Positions 62,219 to 64,000 of a stretch of DNA of 64,000 nucleotides are shown here, piece after piece. A program made the position numbers and the translations under genes. A model generated the notes under the pieces. The model searched no databases. It saw only the letters and a list, made by a program, of their open reading frames with translations, and was not told the DNA's origin. Position 1 is the first letter of the stretch; each line of letters starts with the position of its first letter. The stretch is from Geitlerinema sp. BBD 1991-9 (lineage in GTDB: Bacteria > Cyanobacteriota > Cyanobacteriia > Cyanobacteriales > Geitlerinemataceae). Where the stretch lies: contig LWRO01000030.1 in the NCBI GenBank assembly GCA_001657325.1, positions 1-64,000 of the forward strand, read 5' to 3'.

Positions 62219-64000
62219 ATGAAAAGTGCCTTCCTCGATCGACTCCACAGTCCGAACCGTCCCGTTCTCGTGTTCGACGGTGCGATGGGAACCAACCTGC
62301 AAGTCCAAAACCTCACCGCTGAAGACTTCGGCGGACCCGAATACGAAGGCTGTAACGAATATCTCGTCCACACGAAACCCGAAGCTGTCGCCACCGTCCA
62401 TCGCGCCTTCCTCGAAGCAGGAGCCGATGTCATCGAAACGGACACCTTTGGCGGAACCTCGATCGTCCTCGCCGAATACGATCTCGCCGATAAAGCTTAC
62501 GAGCTTAATAAAGCCGCCGCCAAACTCGCTAAACGACTCACCGACGAATACACGACACCCGAAAAACCCCGCTTCGTCGCCGGTTCGATGGGCCCGGGAA
62601 CTAAACTCCCCACCCTCGGACACATCGATTTCGACACCCTTCGCACCGCCTACATCACCCAAGCTGAAGCGCTTTACGACGGTGGCGTAGACCTATTTCT
62701 CGTCGAAACTTGCCAAGACGTTCTCCAAATCAAAGCTGCACTCAACGCCATCGAAGACGTATTTACCCAAAAAGGCGAACGCCGTCCCATCATGGTATCC
62801 GTCACGATGGAGCAGTTCGGAACCATGCTCGTCGGCTCCGAAATCGGCGCAGCTTTAGCCATCCTCGAACCCTACAACATCGACATCCTGGGTCTCAACT
62901 GCGCCACCGGCCCCGACTTGATGAAAGACCACATTCGCTATTTATCCGAAAACTCTCCTTTCATCGTCTCCTGCATTCCCAACGCCGGACTTCCCGAAAA
63001 CGTCGGTGGACAGGCGCACTACAAACTCACGCCGCTCGAACTCCGCATGTCCTTAATGCACTTCATCGAGGACTTAGGCGTACAAGTTATCGGTGGATGC
63101 TGCGGAACCCGTCCCGAACACATCGCCGCCTTAGCAGATATCGCCAAAACCTTAACCCCCAAGGAACGAACCGCCCACTACGAAGCGTCAGCGGCTTCGA
63201 TTTACAGCACGCAAACTTACGAACAAGATAACTCCTTCCTAATTGTTGGCGAACGCCTGAACGCCAGCGGGTCGAAAAAAGCGCGAACTCTCCTCAATAA
63301 AGAAGATTGGGACGGTCTGATCGCATTGGCGAGAGCGCAGGAAAAAGAAGGCGCTCACATCCTCGATGTCAATGTCGATTACGTGGGACGAGACGGCGTT
63401 CGCGATATGCACGAACTGGCTTCGCGCCTGGTGAACAACGTCAAACTTCCACTCATGCTCGACTCGACTGAGTGGGAAAAAATGGAAGCCGGGTTGAAAG
63501 TGGCGGGTGGAAAATGTCTGCTCAACTCTACCAACTACGAAGACGGCGAACCGCGATTTTATAAAGTGTTGGAACTAGCGAAACAGTACGGTGCAGGCGT
63601 GGTCGTCGGAACGATCGATGAAGACGGAATGGCGCGAACGGCTGACAAAAAATTCGAGATCGCCAAACGAGCTTATTACGCCGCGATCGAGTACGGAATT
63701 CCCGCACGAGAAATCTTTTTCGACCCCCTCGCGCTTCCTATTTCAACGGGGATTGAAGAAGATCGCGAAAACGGAAAAGCCACGATCGAATCCATTCGCC
63801 GCATCCGTGAAGAGCTCCCCGAATGTCACATTACCCTCGGGGTGTCCAACATTTCGTTTGGCTTGAACGCCGCCGCGCGACAAGTCCTCAACTCAGTGTT
63901 CCTCCACGAAGCCATGGCGGTTGGCTTAGATTCGGCGATCGTCAGCGCCAGCAAGATTTTACCGTTGGCAAAAATCGATCCCGAACACCAAGAAATCTGT
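62219..64000 (+). CDS. metH: Cobalamin-dependent methionine synthase, 5' part
   Basis: The open frame starts at ATG 62219 ([20 protein letters not shown]) and is still open at the window edge, so 594 residues of an expected 1180 or so are seen. It methylates homocysteine using methyl-tetrahydrofolate via cobalamin. The homocysteine domain (1-310) has DGAMGTNLQ, the metal Cys in [10 protein letters not shown] and the Cys pair in [12 protein letters not shown]. The folate domain starts at [15 protein letters not shown] (about residue 340), then [28 protein letters not shown] and [10 protein letters not shown]. The cobalamin and activation domains lie beyond the edge. Confidence 0.95.
   Translation, partial: MKSAFLDRLHSPNRPVLVFDGAMGTNLQVQNLTAEDFGGPEYEGCNEYLVHTKPEAVATVHRAFLEAGADVIETDTFGGTSIVLAEYDLADKAYELNKAAAKLAKRLTDEYTTPEKPRFVAGSMGPGTKLPTLGHIDFDTLRTAYITQAEALYDGGVDLFLVETCQDVLQIKAALNAIEDVFTQKGERRPIMVSVTMEQFGTMLVGSEIGAALAILEPYNIDILGLNCATGPDLMKDHIRYLSENSPFIVSCIPNAGLPENVGGQAHYKLTPLELRMSLMHFIEDLGVQVIGGCCGTRPEHIAALADIAKTLTPKERTAHYEASAASIYSTQTYEQDNSFLIVGERLNASGSKKARTLLNKEDWDGLIALARAQEKEGAHILDVNVDYVGRDGVRDMHELASRLVNNVKLPLMLDSTEWEKMEAGLKVAGGKCLLNSTNYEDGEPRFYKVLELAKQYGAGVVVGTIDEDGMARTADKKFEIAKRAYYAAIEYGIPAREIFFDPLALPISTGIEEDRENGKATIESIRRIREELPECHITLGVSNISFGLNAAARQVLNSVFLHEAMAVGLDSAIVSASKILPLAKIDPEHQEIC

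Noticed and set aside
1-64000. tRNA or rRNA genes
   Set aside because: Intergenic regions were scanned for T-loop-like words and cloverleaf ends by eye; none was convincing. A tRNAscan run would settle it.

Overview
The window reads as chromosomal DNA of a filamentous cyanobacterium of the Oscillatoriales type. Cyanobacterial markers include chlM (chlorophyll), a Ycf66 protein, ferrochelatase with a C-terminal chlorophyll-binding-like (CAB) helix, a long-form IspH, a cyanobacterial chorismate lyase (plastoquinone route), a probable monoglucosyldiacylglycerol synthase (MgdA) and a probable type IV pilus-linked EbsA. A fraC-fraD-fraE operon (filament integrity/septal junctions) points to a multicellular filament. 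The hexamer CGATCG is extremely frequent, often as TCGATCGA rather than the classic HIP1 octamer GCGATCGC. No tRNA, rRNA, CRISPR array, prophage or intact transposase was found.

Layout. 0-2 kb: decayed accessory DNA (truncated Uma2-type gene, aspartic-protease fragment, IS200/IS605-like hairpin) and a methyltransferase. 2-9.7 kb: mutS2, a membrane zinc peptidase, the fraCDE operon, chlM and the divergent type 2 IPP isomerase. 9.8-13.4 kb: sppA and a CHASE4-HAMP adenylate cyclase, probably co-transcribed. 14-18 kb: ispH, an SGNH hydrolase, a tandem-repeat tract and an ammonium transporter whose upstream DNA has an NtcA-like GTA-N8-TAC site. 18.7-23.8 kb: purE, nagA, a methyltransferase, then aroK-methyltransferase-argB. 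24-28.5 kb: cell-envelope genes (GT39-like glycosyltransferase, DUF5009 acyltransferase-like membrane protein, polysaccharide deacetylase). 28.7-38.1 kb: a chemosensory cluster, cheA (four HPt domains plus receiver)-cheB and cheR(TPR)-cheW(double), split by a DUF924 gene, a chorismate lyase and two abutting miniature inverted-repeat elements. 38.6-42.9 kb: two paralogous coiled-coil genes divergent from an XRE repressor with two copies of an 18-bp operator, followed by a TauE/SafE exporter and msrA. 43-44.2 kb: a small coiled-coil protein and a VWA protein. 44.5-56.4 kb: gnd, ycf66, small proteins, folB, an HTH-linker-WD40 protein lacking its usual NTPase, ilvD, a pentapeptide protein, a MAPEG protein, a DprA-like protein, a BioD/Pta-like protein and ebsA. 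56.6-64 kb: mgdA, a TPR-M48 protease, hemH and the 5' part of metH, which runs off the right edge.

Most genes are housekeeping or cyanobacterial core genes. The least explained parts are the XRE/coiled-coil pair locus at 38.6-41.6 kb, the split four-HPt chemosensory cluster beside it, the VWA/coiled-coil pair at 43-44 kb, and two families of miniature inverted-repeat elements that cluster around the same 32-40 kb region. Functions were assigned from remembered family features and visible motifs; no database search was run.
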